A stretch of 64,000 nt of DNA, taken from the NCBI GenBank assembly GCA_040766745.1, contig JAXGPX010000001.1:186001-250000 (forward strand), written 5' to 3'. This document shows, in pieces, positions 32,601 through 40,358 of the stretch; position 1 is the stretch's first letter; the number at the start of each line of letters is the position of its first letter. The notes below the pieces were generated by a model. That model saw nothing but the letters and a program-made list of their open reading frames with translations, was not told the origin of the DNA and did no database searches. The DNA comes from JAXGPX01 sp040766745 (GTDB lineage Bacteria > Bacillota > Sulfobacillia > Fermentithermobacillales > Fermentithermobacillaceae). The position numbers and the translations under genes were made by a program.

Positions 32601-35186
32601 GATGCCGGCTGGTCAAAGGTTCAAACCCTAAGCGGTACAGAAGATTTGCTAGACGGGATTATTGACACGGGAAACGACATGCTTAGAATGTCTTTTACGG
32701 GCCTGGAAGACGGAAGGGATTATCGAGTGGACTGGGACATCGTCCATGCCCCTTATGGTACGGCAGAGCACGAGGAAGGAAACTACTACTTTACATATAC
32801 CGCTCCTGTTGGAGTTTTTACTACAGTCGAACTGAATGAGGAGACTTATGATTCTGCCAGTGTGGCCGTTACCAACAATTCTGGCGAAGTGCTTAGCGAC
32901 AAGTATGTATATCTAGATGGCTATGACGAAGATGAAAACCTCGTTTTGTCACAAAAGAAGACGCTGAGTCCTCTGGATACGGGACAAACAACGACGCTTG
33001 AGTTCACCTTTGACGACGCTGTCTACACTGTTGAAGCCTGCGTTGAGGGCGAGGGAGGGCAAAGGCCGGGGGCCCCTGTCCGGCTGGAGGTTGAAGGCGG
33101 AGACAGTATAATAGCAGTCCCCGGAGTCGGAGAAGCAGCCAATGATTCGGTTCCCTTTACCGCCACAGTGTACGATCAGTACGGAGAGGTCTACGAGGGG
33201 GGAACCATCGACTGGAGCCTTTCCCCACAGACGAATGGCGTTTCCATCGGTCAAGACGGGGTTGTCACAGTGACAAGCGCAGCGAGAAATGTAATTAGCG
33301 ATGACTTGATTTGCACGGTTACCGCAACCCTTCGCGGTACAACGGTTTCAGGTACGAAAGTTTTCACGACAACTATTGATATCGTGAGTGAGGATGTAGT
33401 TGTGGATTGGACAGCCGTTGAGGATATGATTGGCAGCGCAAGTTATACATACGGTGATAGAGACGATAAAGCCGGCCCTCTTGGAGAAGGTGCGGCGGCT
33501 GCAGGTGATATTCCTCTTCAGGGAACGTTTTCCTACAAAGACCCTGAAGGGATAAGGAATTCAGGAGAGCAAGTCATTACAGTGATTTTTACTGTAACTA
33601 CTGCAGGAGACTACCAGGGGTTACAACTGGAGCATGACGTTGCGGTTACAGTAACTAAGCGGGGAATTACCGGTACCTTGATGATAACCGGAAAAGGTGC
33701 TGTGGGTGAAATGCTGACCGCTGTCTTCACCTCTGAAATCGGCCCGGAAGAATATGCCATTGTATGGTTATCCGGAGGGAGTCCGGTTGTAACAGCGCCA
33801 ACCTATACCGTGGCAGCGGGAGACCGGGGTAAGACGATTACTGTAAGGGTCGTGGGCAAGAGAAACTATACAGGAGAAGTTGCAGGCGAGAACGGAATAT
33901 CCATTCCTTCTCTTATTCCCGAAACACCCGGGACAGGCGGAGACGAAGGTTCACCATCACCTGGGCCACGTCAGCCAGAGAACGGGAACGATATCACTGC
34001 CGAAACAACATCCGGCACAATTACAACTGCCGTAGTCGACAGAGTCAGGCTGGAAACCTATATTGAAACAGCAGAAAGAGGTTCGGGAATCGTCATTACC
34101 ATATCAGAAAATGACACCTCAACCGCCGAGATTCCGCTAGACACTTTTGAAACCATGGCGGAAAGGGAAATGACTCTGACATTGCAAAGTGGCGCTACAG
34201 CCATTAGCATTCCCTCTGCCTCCATAGATTTCGGCGCGGTGAGAGAACTTTTCGGACCGGAAGCAGAGTACGGCGACATCCCCGTCTCCATCTCCATTTC
34301 ACAGCTTTCCCCTGGTGAAACGGCTGCGCTGCACTCGGCAGCCGCGTCGGAAGGGCTGGGAATTCTAGGTACTCCTGTTGTGTTCAGTGTTTCCGCATCT
34401 TTCAATGAAAAGACTGTTGAAGTCGCCAGTTTTAAGCAGTATGTACAAAGGCGTTTTGAGGTTACGCAGGAGATCGCGGAAAACGTTTCAACAGCTCTTG
34501 TTTTCCAAGAAGATAACACCTTCCGGCCTGTACCGACTTCTGTATGCTTAGAGAATGGCAAATACTATGTCATCGTGGCTTCCCGCACCAACTCGGCCTA
34601 TGTGCTTGTATCCCATACTGTCTTGTTTGGTGATACAGGCGGTAGGTGGTACGAGGATGTGGCGAAGGAGATGGCAGGCAGACAAATCATCCGGGGTACT
34701 GGCAACAATACCTTTGCCGGAGACAGAGAGATCACCAGAGCCGAATTTGCGGCCATCATTGTCCGCGCTTTGGGTCTTGCTGAAAAAGGCGTATCTGCAT
34801 TCAATGATGTACCCAAAGATGCATGGTATAACGGAGCGGTTGCCGCAGCGGCAGAATACGAAATCGTGTCTGGGCGGGGTGAAAACAGGTTTGATCCGAT
34901 GGCTAAGATCACCCGTGAGGAAGCAATGCAGATGGTATTTAACGCCTCGAAGCTTACTCCGTTTAGTGGAGTGGAGGGAGAAGTCAACAGCGAGGCCTTC
35001 AGCGACTACGAAGCGAAGTCCCAATGGGCTGCGGAAGCAGTTGACTTCAATCTGATCAACGGCCTGATTGTTGGTTCAAACGGCAAGATCAATCCGAAGG
35101 CAAACATAACCCGCGGCGAGACTGCTGCAGTTGTCTTGAGACTATTGCAAGAAGCAAACCTGGTGAATGATAGAACCGAAATGTGA
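29604..35186 (+). CDS. Giant S-layer-homology surface protein (1860 residues)
   Basis: A signal peptide (about residues 8-34, ending PVFAA) is followed by a long helical region with coiled-coil parts (IEELSQAIEYYDRQLELEKQ near 320). Next comes a beta-rich middle with Big/Ig-like segments (VPFTATVYDQYGEVYEGGTI near 1190). A linker rich in Gly, Pro and Glu lies near 1450. Three SLH domains follow at about 1673-1725, 1735-1790 and 1795-1855, each with the ITRAEFA/ITREEAM/ITRGETA motif. SLH domains bind pyruvylated cell-wall polymer, so the protein should be displayed on the surface. ATG 29604 is 9 bases after GGAG. The N-terminal region matches no family I know. Confidence 0.9.
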   Translation: MQKNYRRIRRHLCILLLVCIVSTFPIVTVPVFAAEGTGVTVTNVPSMLWGGLGQYVEYEMDGIKYRTDTASSAINRLAWSRMTQEDRRKTYDRLFTTAARKAAFGEDGFADIVSWIRETNEWFKANRLWKDRIANRDYPELHAVFSDSASLSTVYSDWDTFRLYSIPQNVPPRKLEVEEFDRALADVELNYGIGRQFYQKVVDMHAKNIGAAVSFTIMQCTQMLSDMLFVPSVVQGASVATSGMFADVTNVLLQVVGLDGGSIAEKVNKALEGESVQLTVGEQIKLRAAVIDTYVILAQRSKNDMDASMNALRAAHTKIEELSQAIEYYDRQLELEKQQAKKNYQTNLDETLVSPTPTEPGESDEVYSTLAFMWKTEAELKRDLFHNNFNEWLSENSIEDGYAYPQAAELVFAEVLAQKAVLDQEVAEKVDIICDKIKTAYTNANGKVEALEAELGGLQNQVNSNLPEDETDLIRVPVGDTFFYGTEVFAPELENYANSGRAYDDYFQELQAHISEYKTKVADLLASVKALKDGTSGFYGEIEKDVQDVMLYLDLLDSLAENYSTLYLNAVWKLYNDSGQDIDPNYDQIPFINPYNDDEGAYRTNGFEIAVDQNCLSAEVYTPDALAVTRPTGVYDQAYTLYQELSDMEEELDSAYSASFQNDAAYKAGRTKYYEEMDNWLLAYKTLEQKMANALGKIKSITDAYEASWDGTFFLGSYDYISYQPYLYNTGLVSVSAFDVAGLREHIRGGGNTSSLYTKLKDIERKAEINEAVAADLIGQIGALNIEMEQMRDDTLDNYAVSKGMPCKNFYSLRSEYGLDDRWGNLTRSSDDVLAYFNTCDIPQICDILQGETDDVVFMQNAIKEIRGYLDADTVATVPVSNRLYDIYRKATGIKDIYTGGTYNNYGLLTEAQHTELLYLYANPNDADDIYNTMNSVRYKHEDVSYTYPPSPHDGVDQFGPVGEPTSTAAFPGTMAVQAPIYHPLAVEAKSITATLYVYDAGWSKVQTLSGTEDLLDGIIDTGNDMLRMSFTGLEDGRDYRVDWDIVHAPYGTAEHEEGNYYFTYTAPVGVFTTVELNEETYDSASVAVTNNSGEVLSDKYVYLDGYDEDENLVLSQKKTLSPLDTGQTTTLEFTFDDAVYTVEACVEGEGGQRPGAPVRLEVEGGDSIIAVPGVGEAANDSVPFTATVYDQYGEVYEGGTIDWSLSPQTNGVSIGQDGVVTVTSAARNVISDDLICTVTATLRGTTVSGTKVFTTTIDIVSEDVVVDWTAVEDMIGSASYTYGDRDDKAGPLGEGAAAAGDIPLQGTFSYKDPEGIRNSGEQVITVIFTVTTAGDYQGLQLEHDVAVTVTKRGITGTLMITGKGAVGEMLTAVFTSEIGPEEYAIVWLSGGSPVVTAPTYTVAAGDRGKTITVRVVGKRNYTGEVAGENGISIPSLIPETPGTGGDEGSPSPGPRQPENGNDITAETTSGTITTAVVDRVRLETYIETAERGSGIVITISENDTSTAEIPLDTFETMAEREMTLTLQSGATAISIPSASIDFGAVRELFGPEAEYGDIPVSISISQLSPGETAALHSAAASEGLGILGTPVVFSVSASFNEKTVEVASFKQYVQRRFEVTQEIAENVSTALVFQEDNTFRPVPTSVCLENGKYYVIVASRTNSAYVLVSHTVLFGDTGGRWYEDVAKEMAGRQIIRGTGNNTFAGDREITRAEFAAIIVRALGLAEKGVSAFNDVPKDAWYNGAVAAAAEYEIVSGRGENRFDPMAKITREEAMQMVFNASKLTPFSGVEGEVNSEAFSDYEAKSQWAAEAVDFNLINGLIVGSNGKINPKANITRGETAAVVLRLLQEANLVNDRTEM

Positions 35187-35204
35187 GTGCAGGCTGCTGA
35201 TGAA

Positions 35205-35240
35205 AAACCCGTGGGCAGAATTATCGCGCCCACGGGTTTC
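35205..35240. terminator. Bidirectional terminator
   Basis: AAACCCGTGGGC (35205-35216) and GCCCACGGGTTT (35228-35239) form a perfect 12-bp stem with an 11-base loop between the convergent SLH and transporter genes. A-tract and T-rich flanks on each side allow it to serve both strands. Confidence 0.85.
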
Positions 35241-35259
35241 TTAACGCGATAAGCCCGCA

Positions 35260-36504
35260 CTATAACACCAATTTACTTAGTATCAGCACGATTACCACCT
35301 TGCAGAGCAACCCTAGGGGGTATGTTGCCCCATATCCGCCGGCAGCTTCATTGCACCCGGTGGCGTCAATGGCTGCGCCCAGACCAGGGGTAGAGGTCAT
35401 GCTACCGCAGATGGCTCCTGATAGGATGACCCAGTTCATCCCCAATACGTAACGTCCGAATAAGAAACCAACCAAGATCGAAGTAGCTGTAGTTAAGATG
35501 CCGACCAAGACTAGCATGGCATTTGGCCCGGATATGGCGGTTACAGCTTGATGACCATAATTGAGGCCTACGTAGGCCAAAAAGTAATACAGGGCTACCT
35601 GCTTAATTACGTTGAGGGCTCGTTCATCCATTCGGAAGCGGCCTCGACTACCCAAGACCAGGGCTGTAACCAGTACTCCCCCTGTGGTACCCAGGCTAAT
35701 CCTACCAATTGAGCCCAGGGGTATACTAATGCTACCCAGTAAATATCCAATGATAGATACCAGCGCTAGGGTGGCCATACTGAATGGTGCAGGCTCTGGT
35801 TCAGCAGCCGTATCATTATTGCGATTAACTAGACCTCTATCTAACTGCATGACCTCTCGCTGCAAATCCAACCCGAAAATTCGAGGCAATATCTGTATGC
35901 CGGTAATGACAGTTATCACACTAAAAGGATACGCAACAGCATAACCCATACCTACGCTCGCCTGGGCGGCTCGGGCTGCCGGCGATGACGGATCGGCAAA
36001 CATACGGGCAGCAGATTCTAGGGCTACACCGAGTCCAGGCGAGCTGGTCAGCGCGCCGGTGTAAAGCCCGGTGATGGCACGCATATCGAGGGCGCCAATC
36101 AGGTGAAAGAGTGAATAAGCCACACTTGCGCCAGTAAGGGTGATAACGATGGCTAGCAGCAAAAACTTAATGCCATTACCATGAAAGACTTTTGCTACGC
36201 TTTTTGAGGCAATCAAGCCTACTGAAGCAACAAACAGGAGAAGAAAAAAATCGAAATATGCCTTATCTATTAATCCATTTTTCACTATACGCACTGCATA
36301 CACAGGAACGTCAGAAGCTCCGTCAGCTACCGCGGTTTCGAATGGCGCCACAAGGCGGCTGTAGACTAGCCAGCTTAGGGCCATGCCGGCAAACAGCGTG
36401 CCCGAAACACCGAGTTTGAAACGTGCTACATTTATCTTGCCAAGGTAATGGCCGCACAAAATAGCCAGGCTCATTAAGAATAGTGGTTTAGTCAGCAAGA
36501 CCAT
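35260..36504 (-). CDS. AspT/YidE/YbjL-family transporter
   Basis: This is a membrane protein with two homologous halves, each with about five helices. The duplicated family signature is clear: ALTSSPGLGVALESAARM in the first half and SMTSTPGLGAAIDATGCN in the second. Relatives include aspartate-alanine antiporters and YidE-type transporters. The TrkA_C (RCK) domains usually found between the halves are absent; only about 45 hydrophilic residues (LQREVMQLDRGLVNRNND) connect them. This is a short form and its substrate is unknown. The ATG at 36502-36504 is preferred, with AGGAGATGA 7 bases upstream; a TTG two codons earlier is possible. Confidence 0.85.
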   Translation of the reverse strand: MVLLTKPLFLMSLAILCGHYLGKINVARFKLGVSGTLFAGMALSWLVYSRLVAPFETAVADGASDVPVYAVRIVKNGLIDKAYFDFFLLLFVASVGLIASKSVAKVFHGNGIKFLLLAIVITLTGASVAYSLFHLIGALDMRAITGLYTGALTSSPGLGVALESAARMFADPSSPAARAAQASVGMGYAVAYPFSVITVITGIQILPRIFGLDLQREVMQLDRGLVNRNNDTAAEPEPAPFSMATLALVSIIGYLLGSISIPLGSIGRISLGTTGGVLVTALVLGSRGRFRMDERALNVIKQVALYYFLAYVGLNYGHQAVTAISGPNAMLVLVGILTTATSILVGFLFGRYVLGMNWVILSGAICGSMTSTPGLGAAIDATGCNEAAGGYGATYPLGLLCKVVIVLILSKLVL

Positions 36505-36638
36505 CTGCAATTCATCTCCTGCCTGCTGGATTTCTCCTTAAGCTAGTATAACTGATTACAGAATCCGTTGCCCGTTCATCACTATAGCTTCTATTTGGAT
36601 CTGCAGTCCCAGCCTGGTGTAGATAACCCAGAACTTGA

Positions 36639-36671
36639 TTGACAACATCTACCATCCCACGTATAGTGGGA
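36639..36671 (+). promoter_or_regulatory. Strong sigma A promoter with overlapping inverted repeat
   Basis: TTGACA (36639-36644) and TATAGT (36662-36667) are 17 bases apart. TCCCAC (36655-36660) and GTGGGA (36666-36671) form an inverted repeat around the -10 box, which is a plausible operator. The ABC gene starts 27 bases downstream. Confidence 0.75.
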
Positions 36672-36693
36672 AAAAGCGTGCGGGGTGATTCCG

Positions 36694-37680
36694 TTGGTCA
36701 TCGCAACTAAGGCCCTCACAAAAACGTTTACCACCAAGATCAAGGAACCAGGGCTTAAGGGCTCAGTTCAAGCCATTTTCAGACCGGCAGCTGTAGATGT
36801 TCGCGCTGTCAAAGGAATCGACCTTTGTGTGGAACGCGGGGAGGTTGTGGCATTCATAGGCCCTAATGGCGCAGGCAAATCGACAACCATCAAGATGCTT
36901 ACAGGCATACTACATCCTACTAGCGGAGAGGCGACCGTGCTGGGGCTTACCCCATGGAAGGACCGTGAGCGGCTTTCATACAAGATAGGCTCTGTATTTG
37001 GCCAGAAATCGCAGCTGTGGTACCACCTGCCTCCAATCGATACTTTCAATTTGCTCGGAAAGATATATGAAATGGACCAATCTGAGCAGATAAAGCGCCG
37101 TGATTTCCTGGTTGAAGCTTTCGAGATTGGGGATCTGATGAAGATTCCCGTGAGAAAACTCTCCCTGGGCCAAAGGATGCGGTGTGAAATTGCCGCGTCG
37201 CTGTTGCACAAACCTGAAGTCATTTTCCTTGATGAGCCGACTATCGGGTTGGACGTAGTTGCCCGCCAAAATGTGCGCCAGACTCTGAAACAATGGAACG
37301 ACCAGGAAAAGGCCACGATATTTCTAACATCCCACGATGTTGGAGATATTGAATACCTGGCCGGTAGGGTGGTCATCATCAACCACGGACAGATAGTGCT
37401 AGATGATCAGGTGAAGAACCTTAAATACCACTATCTGAGAAAAAAGATCGTTGATCTGAGATTTTCGGCTATACCTCCGGAACTGCACATTGCCGGTGTC
37501 AGAGTGCTTAAGTCTAAGGATACTGGGCTAAAGCTTGAGGTAGATACCGGCGTCGCCGGTATCGATGGAGTTATATCTGCTATCCTGAAGGAATACGAGG
37601 TTCAGGACATATCAATATCAGACCCCCCTCTTGAGGACATTATCGCAAGCATATTCACTGCAAAAGAGGAGGGGGCCTAG
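36694..37680 (+). CDS. ABC transporter ATP-binding protein (NatA/DrrA-like)
   Basis: This is the ATPase of an ABC-2-type exporter. Walker A is GPNGAGKST, the signature LSLGQRMR, Walker B VIFLDEPTIGLD and the switch His is in LTSHD. The domain order and the extra C-terminal 90 residues match daunorubicin/Na-type exporters. TTG 36694 is preferred, because GGGGTGAT (36682-36689) sits at the right distance. A GTG at 36685 is inside that site. The two permease genes follow directly, the first beginning at the base after the stop. The substrate is unknown; drugs, lipids or peptides are possible. Confidence 0.93.
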   Translation: MVIATKALTKTFTTKIKEPGLKGSVQAIFRPAAVDVRAVKGIDLCVERGEVVAFIGPNGAGKSTTIKMLTGILHPTSGEATVLGLTPWKDRERLSYKIGSVFGQKSQLWYHLPPIDTFNLLGKIYEMDQSEQIKRRDFLVEAFEIGDLMKIPVRKLSLGQRMRCEIAASLLHKPEVIFLDEPTIGLDVVARQNVRQTLKQWNDQEKATIFLTSHDVGDIEYLAGRVVIINHGQIVLDDQVKNLKYHYLRKKIVDLRFSAIPPELHIAGVRVLKSKDTGLKLEVDTGVAGIDGVISAILKEYEVQDISISDPPLEDIIASIFTAKEEGA

Positions 37681-38481
37681 ATGGGCCGGAAGATATCCAA
37701 GTATGTTGAAGTATTCAAGGTAGGCCTGCTTTCAAGGCTTGCCTATGTCTACGACGTGATATTCAGGCAGCTATTCCTGGTAATCGTCATGTATGTATTC
37801 GCCCAGCTTTGGCAGACCACCTACGCCTGGGAAGGTACAGCTGATATCTCCGGATTCACAATGAAGCAGATGATATGGTATTTGGCCCTGGCCGAGAGCA
37901 TGGTTATGGGTATGCCTGCAGTAGGGAAGACCATCGACGAAGAGGTCAAATCCGGTTCGCTTGCCTATAGCCTGAGCAGGCCTTACAACTATGGCCTGTT
38001 TCATTATGCAGGATATATGGCAGAGGTTTCCTTTCGTTTTCTGCTCAATCTGCTGATTGCCGGCTCTGTGGCCTGGGCTATTGTCGGCCCGCCGGTTTTT
38101 TCTGCCGGCACTTTTTTGGCTGGACTACTGTGTGTGATAATCGGCTTCACCATAGATTTCGGTGTACAGTTTGGCATAGGTCTTGGGGCCTTTTGGGTTG
38201 AAGATACCTGGGCTTTCCGGTTTCTCTACACGCGAATCGTCATGATCTTTGGCGGGATGATGCTTCCTTTGGATATTCTCCCTGATGCGGTTAGGCAAGT
38301 GGCTCGAGCACTTCCCACCAGCTTGATTGTTTACGGGCCGGTGCGTACCTTCATCTCGTTTTCGCCAGGCGAATGGGCAATTTTGGTGGGAAAACAAGTC
38401 GTGTGGTTGACGGTAGTAGTCTTCGTGGTCAAATTGGTTTTCAAGACTGGAGTGAAACAGGTTAATGTTCACGGAGGATAG
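37681..38481 (+). CDS. ABC-2 family permease, subunit 1
   Basis: This is a membrane protein of 266 residues with six hydrophobic segments and the ABC-2 family layout. Recognisable stretches include AMVMGMPAVGKTIDEEVKSGSLAYSL-like and YSLSRPYNYGLFHYAG, which match the DUF990/DrrB-type permeases. It begins immediately after the ATPase stop and overlaps the next permease by 17 bases. Together the three genes encode one exporter, probably with a heterodimeric membrane part. No substrate-binding residues can be inferred. Confidence 0.88.
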   Translation: MGRKISKYVEVFKVGLLSRLAYVYDVIFRQLFLVIVMYVFAQLWQTTYAWEGTADISGFTMKQMIWYLALAESMVMGMPAVGKTIDEEVKSGSLAYSLSRPYNYGLFHYAGYMAEVSFRFLLNLLIAGSVAWAIVGPPVFSAGTFLAGLLCVIIGFTIDFGVQFGIGLGAFWVEDTWAFRFLYTRIVMIFGGMMLPLDILPDAVRQVARALPTSLIVYGPVRTFISFSPGEWAILVGKQVVWLTVVVFVVKLVFKTGVKQVNVHGG

Positions 38482-39283
38482 GAAGGGGGTGGCTGCCCTG
38501 GCCAGATATGTTTCATTTGTTTGGGAATACATGAAGGTAAACATGGCCATGGAAATGGAGTACCGGGCTGCCTTCTTGGCACGTATGTTCGGCATGATCG
38601 TTAACGATTGCATGTGGCTTTGTTTCTGGGTAATGTATTTTACCCGATTTCCCGTAGTGCAAGGATGGACGAAGAATGATGTGATTACCCTGTGGGCAAT
38701 ATGCGGGATAGGGTATGGGTTGGCCGCAGGAATTTTCGGTAACGCATTGCGCCTCGCGGGCATCATATCCTCGGGCAATTTGGATTTTTACCTGAGTTAT
38801 CCGAAGAATGTGCTTATTCATGCCTTGTGCAGCCGAGTTGACGTGTCTGGCCTGGGCGATGTGTTGTTCGGCCCCCTGGTGTTCATTTTGCTGGCCAGGC
38901 CGTCTTTGCATGCGACTGTCTTATTCTTGGTGTCAGGAATCCTGGTTGCGTGTATCTTCACAGGTTTTTCTGTGCTGGCAGGGTCACTCGCCTTTTTTAT
39001 CGGTAATTCAGAGAACGTGGCGGCACAAGTTTTCAACTCACTGATTCACTTTTCTACATACCCGTCAGTTATTTTCCACGGCACAATCAAAGTGGTGCTC
39101 TTTACCCTGATACCCGCAGGGTTCATAAACTCGGTGCCGGTGAAGGTTGTGCGTGACTTCGATCCGTTATTCTTCCTCGGTCTCATATGTGCGTCGATTT
39201 TCTTCCTGTCTGCAGCCAACTACGTATTCAACCTGGGACTCAGGCGCTACGAGTCGGGGAATCTGGTGCAAGCAAGGATGTAG
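38465..39283 (+). CDS. ABC-2 family permease, subunit 2
   Basis: This is the second permease of the exporter, 272 residues with six hydrophobic segments, similar in layout to the previous gene (SSGNLDFYLSYPKNVLIHAL corresponds to SGSLAYSLSRPYNYGLFHYA). ATG 38465 lies inside the upstream gene. GTG 38489, with GGAGG 11 bases upstream, is an alternative that trims eight residues. The motif EYRAAFLARM near the N-terminus is common in this family. No terminator is obvious after it; degraded sequences follow. Confidence 0.87.
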   Translation: MFTEDRKGVAALARYVSFVWEYMKVNMAMEMEYRAAFLARMFGMIVNDCMWLCFWVMYFTRFPVVQGWTKNDVITLWAICGIGYGLAAGIFGNALRLAGIISSGNLDFYLSYPKNVLIHALCSRVDVSGLGDVLFGPLVFILLARPSLHATVLFLVSGILVACIFTGFSVLAGSLAFFIGNSENVAAQVFNSLIHFSTYPSVIFHGTIKVVLFTLIPAGFINSVPVKVVRDFDPLFFLGLICASIFFLSAANYVFNLGLRRYESGNLVQARM

Positions 39284-39402
39284 TGTTACCTTGGCTACCT
39301 TGAAATCCTGACCCAAATCAATTCTTCTGAGCGAGGTGCAGGCGCATGAAAGAGAAAACTTTCAAAAAGCCCATGTTTCAATTCGCGTAGAGGTTTGCAG
39401 TT

Positions 39403-39618
39403 TTGCACACGGTTACCTATTTGATATTTGGCATATTGTTTATGCTCCTCACTGACTATTTCGGAGTCTTTGCCAGGGATCCCCTTCTAAGCGCTGTCAT
39501 GAAACCTTCAGATGCACTGTCTGTAAGACTCGCTGCGCCGGTCCAGATTTCGGATCTAGCCATGTCAAGCCTGTACTTGCCTGTTGGAATGGCACTGTAT
39601 GGCCAATTGTGTAAATAG
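39403..39618 (+). CDS. Possible small membrane protein
   Basis: This 71-residue frame starts with TTG; GAGGT lies 10 bases upstream. It contains one clear membrane helix (YLIFGILFMLLTDYFGVF) and a weaker one at the C-terminus. I recognise no family. It lies in a stretch with other broken frames (a 14-codon ATG frame ends at 39390, and a frameshifted remnant begins at 39738), so it may be a decayed fragment. Confidence 0.35.
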   Translation: MHTVTYLIFGILFMLLTDYFGVFARDPLLSAVMKPSDALSVRLAAPVQISDLAMSSLYLPVGMALYGQLCK

Positions 39619-39737
39619 ACACATTTGGTTGAGTTGTGCGACGCAAGTAGTCTATATCTATTGTGGAAGATATGTGGAACCGGTAATGCTTGTTGGCTTG
39701 GTATTTGAATTAACCACATGTTAAGAAAGGAGAAGAC

Positions 39738-39984
39738 ATGGGTGTATTGCTAGAGAAGGTTACGGGCCTGTATAAGATGGGAGCTATCAAGAGGAGCATA
39801 GCAGTCTGGCTTGGATTTCAAGTCGCTCTATGTCGCTGGCACATTCCCGGCAAAACAGTGGTCTGAGGTGAGGAAGTTAAAAGACATAGTATTTAGCGCA
39901 CCAGAGAAAATGCTGTTTGGCGCAAGCCTGATCTTGCTCGTAGTATCTGCATATGTAGAGGCATTCCTCATAATCTTGATATAG
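39738..39984 (+). pseudogene. Frameshifted membrane-protein remnant, possibly SpoIIM-family C-terminus
   Basis: An ATG with a strong AAGGAGAAG site opens a frame that stops after 42 codons (39738-39866). Shifting frame near 39818 continues it as KSLYVAGTFPAKQWSEVRKLKDIV, then FSAPEKMLFGASLILLVVSAYVEAF, to a stop at 39984. That ending has the pattern of the last helix of stage II sporulation protein M-like proteins, where a hydrophobic stretch ends in an Ile/Val-Glu-Ala/Gly-Phe motif. The N-terminal two thirds of such a protein are absent. The family call is tentative, but the frameshift and good ribosome site are plain. Confidence 0.4.
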
Positions 39985-40358
39985 AGTCCTCCCATCGCGT
40001 TCTCGCAGAGGATTGCACTGCCCTGACCTCAGAGCGACAATCCTCATGTCAGAATGTTACATTACTTTTCTGTTTCTCATGTGTTCTTGTCGAATTGGCA
40101 CCTTATCTGCCGAGGCCATACATGGAACTAATCTACAGTGGGCAAAGTAACTGAGGCATGGCCAAAGTTGGTTCGCATGTTAACTAAAGTGGGGTTTAGC
40201 TGGTCTCTGTTGTTACAGGGGACTTACATTTTGCCGTGTGTCCTGAGAAAGTTTTCACAATCACAAAATTTCTAATGGAACCATAAAACGCTAGACCTTA
40301 TAATAGACAAGTGGTAAATTTATAGGCGAGGCAAAAGCTTCAGAAAGGAAGAGGGGAT
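39985..40358. other. Gene-free stretch upstream of duplicated lipoprotein
   Basis: I find no gene. GAGGATTG (40008-40015) and CAATCCTC (40038-40045) form an 8-bp inverted repeat with a 22-base loop, perhaps a terminator without a T-tract. CTTATAATAG near 40300 is a likely -10 region for the lipoprotein gene, but no good -35 sits at 17 bases. Confidence 0.4.

Noticed and set aside
34555..35055. 166-codon plus-strand frame inside the SLH gene
   Set aside because: Shadow of the SLH domains in another frame; the SLH motifs are decisive.
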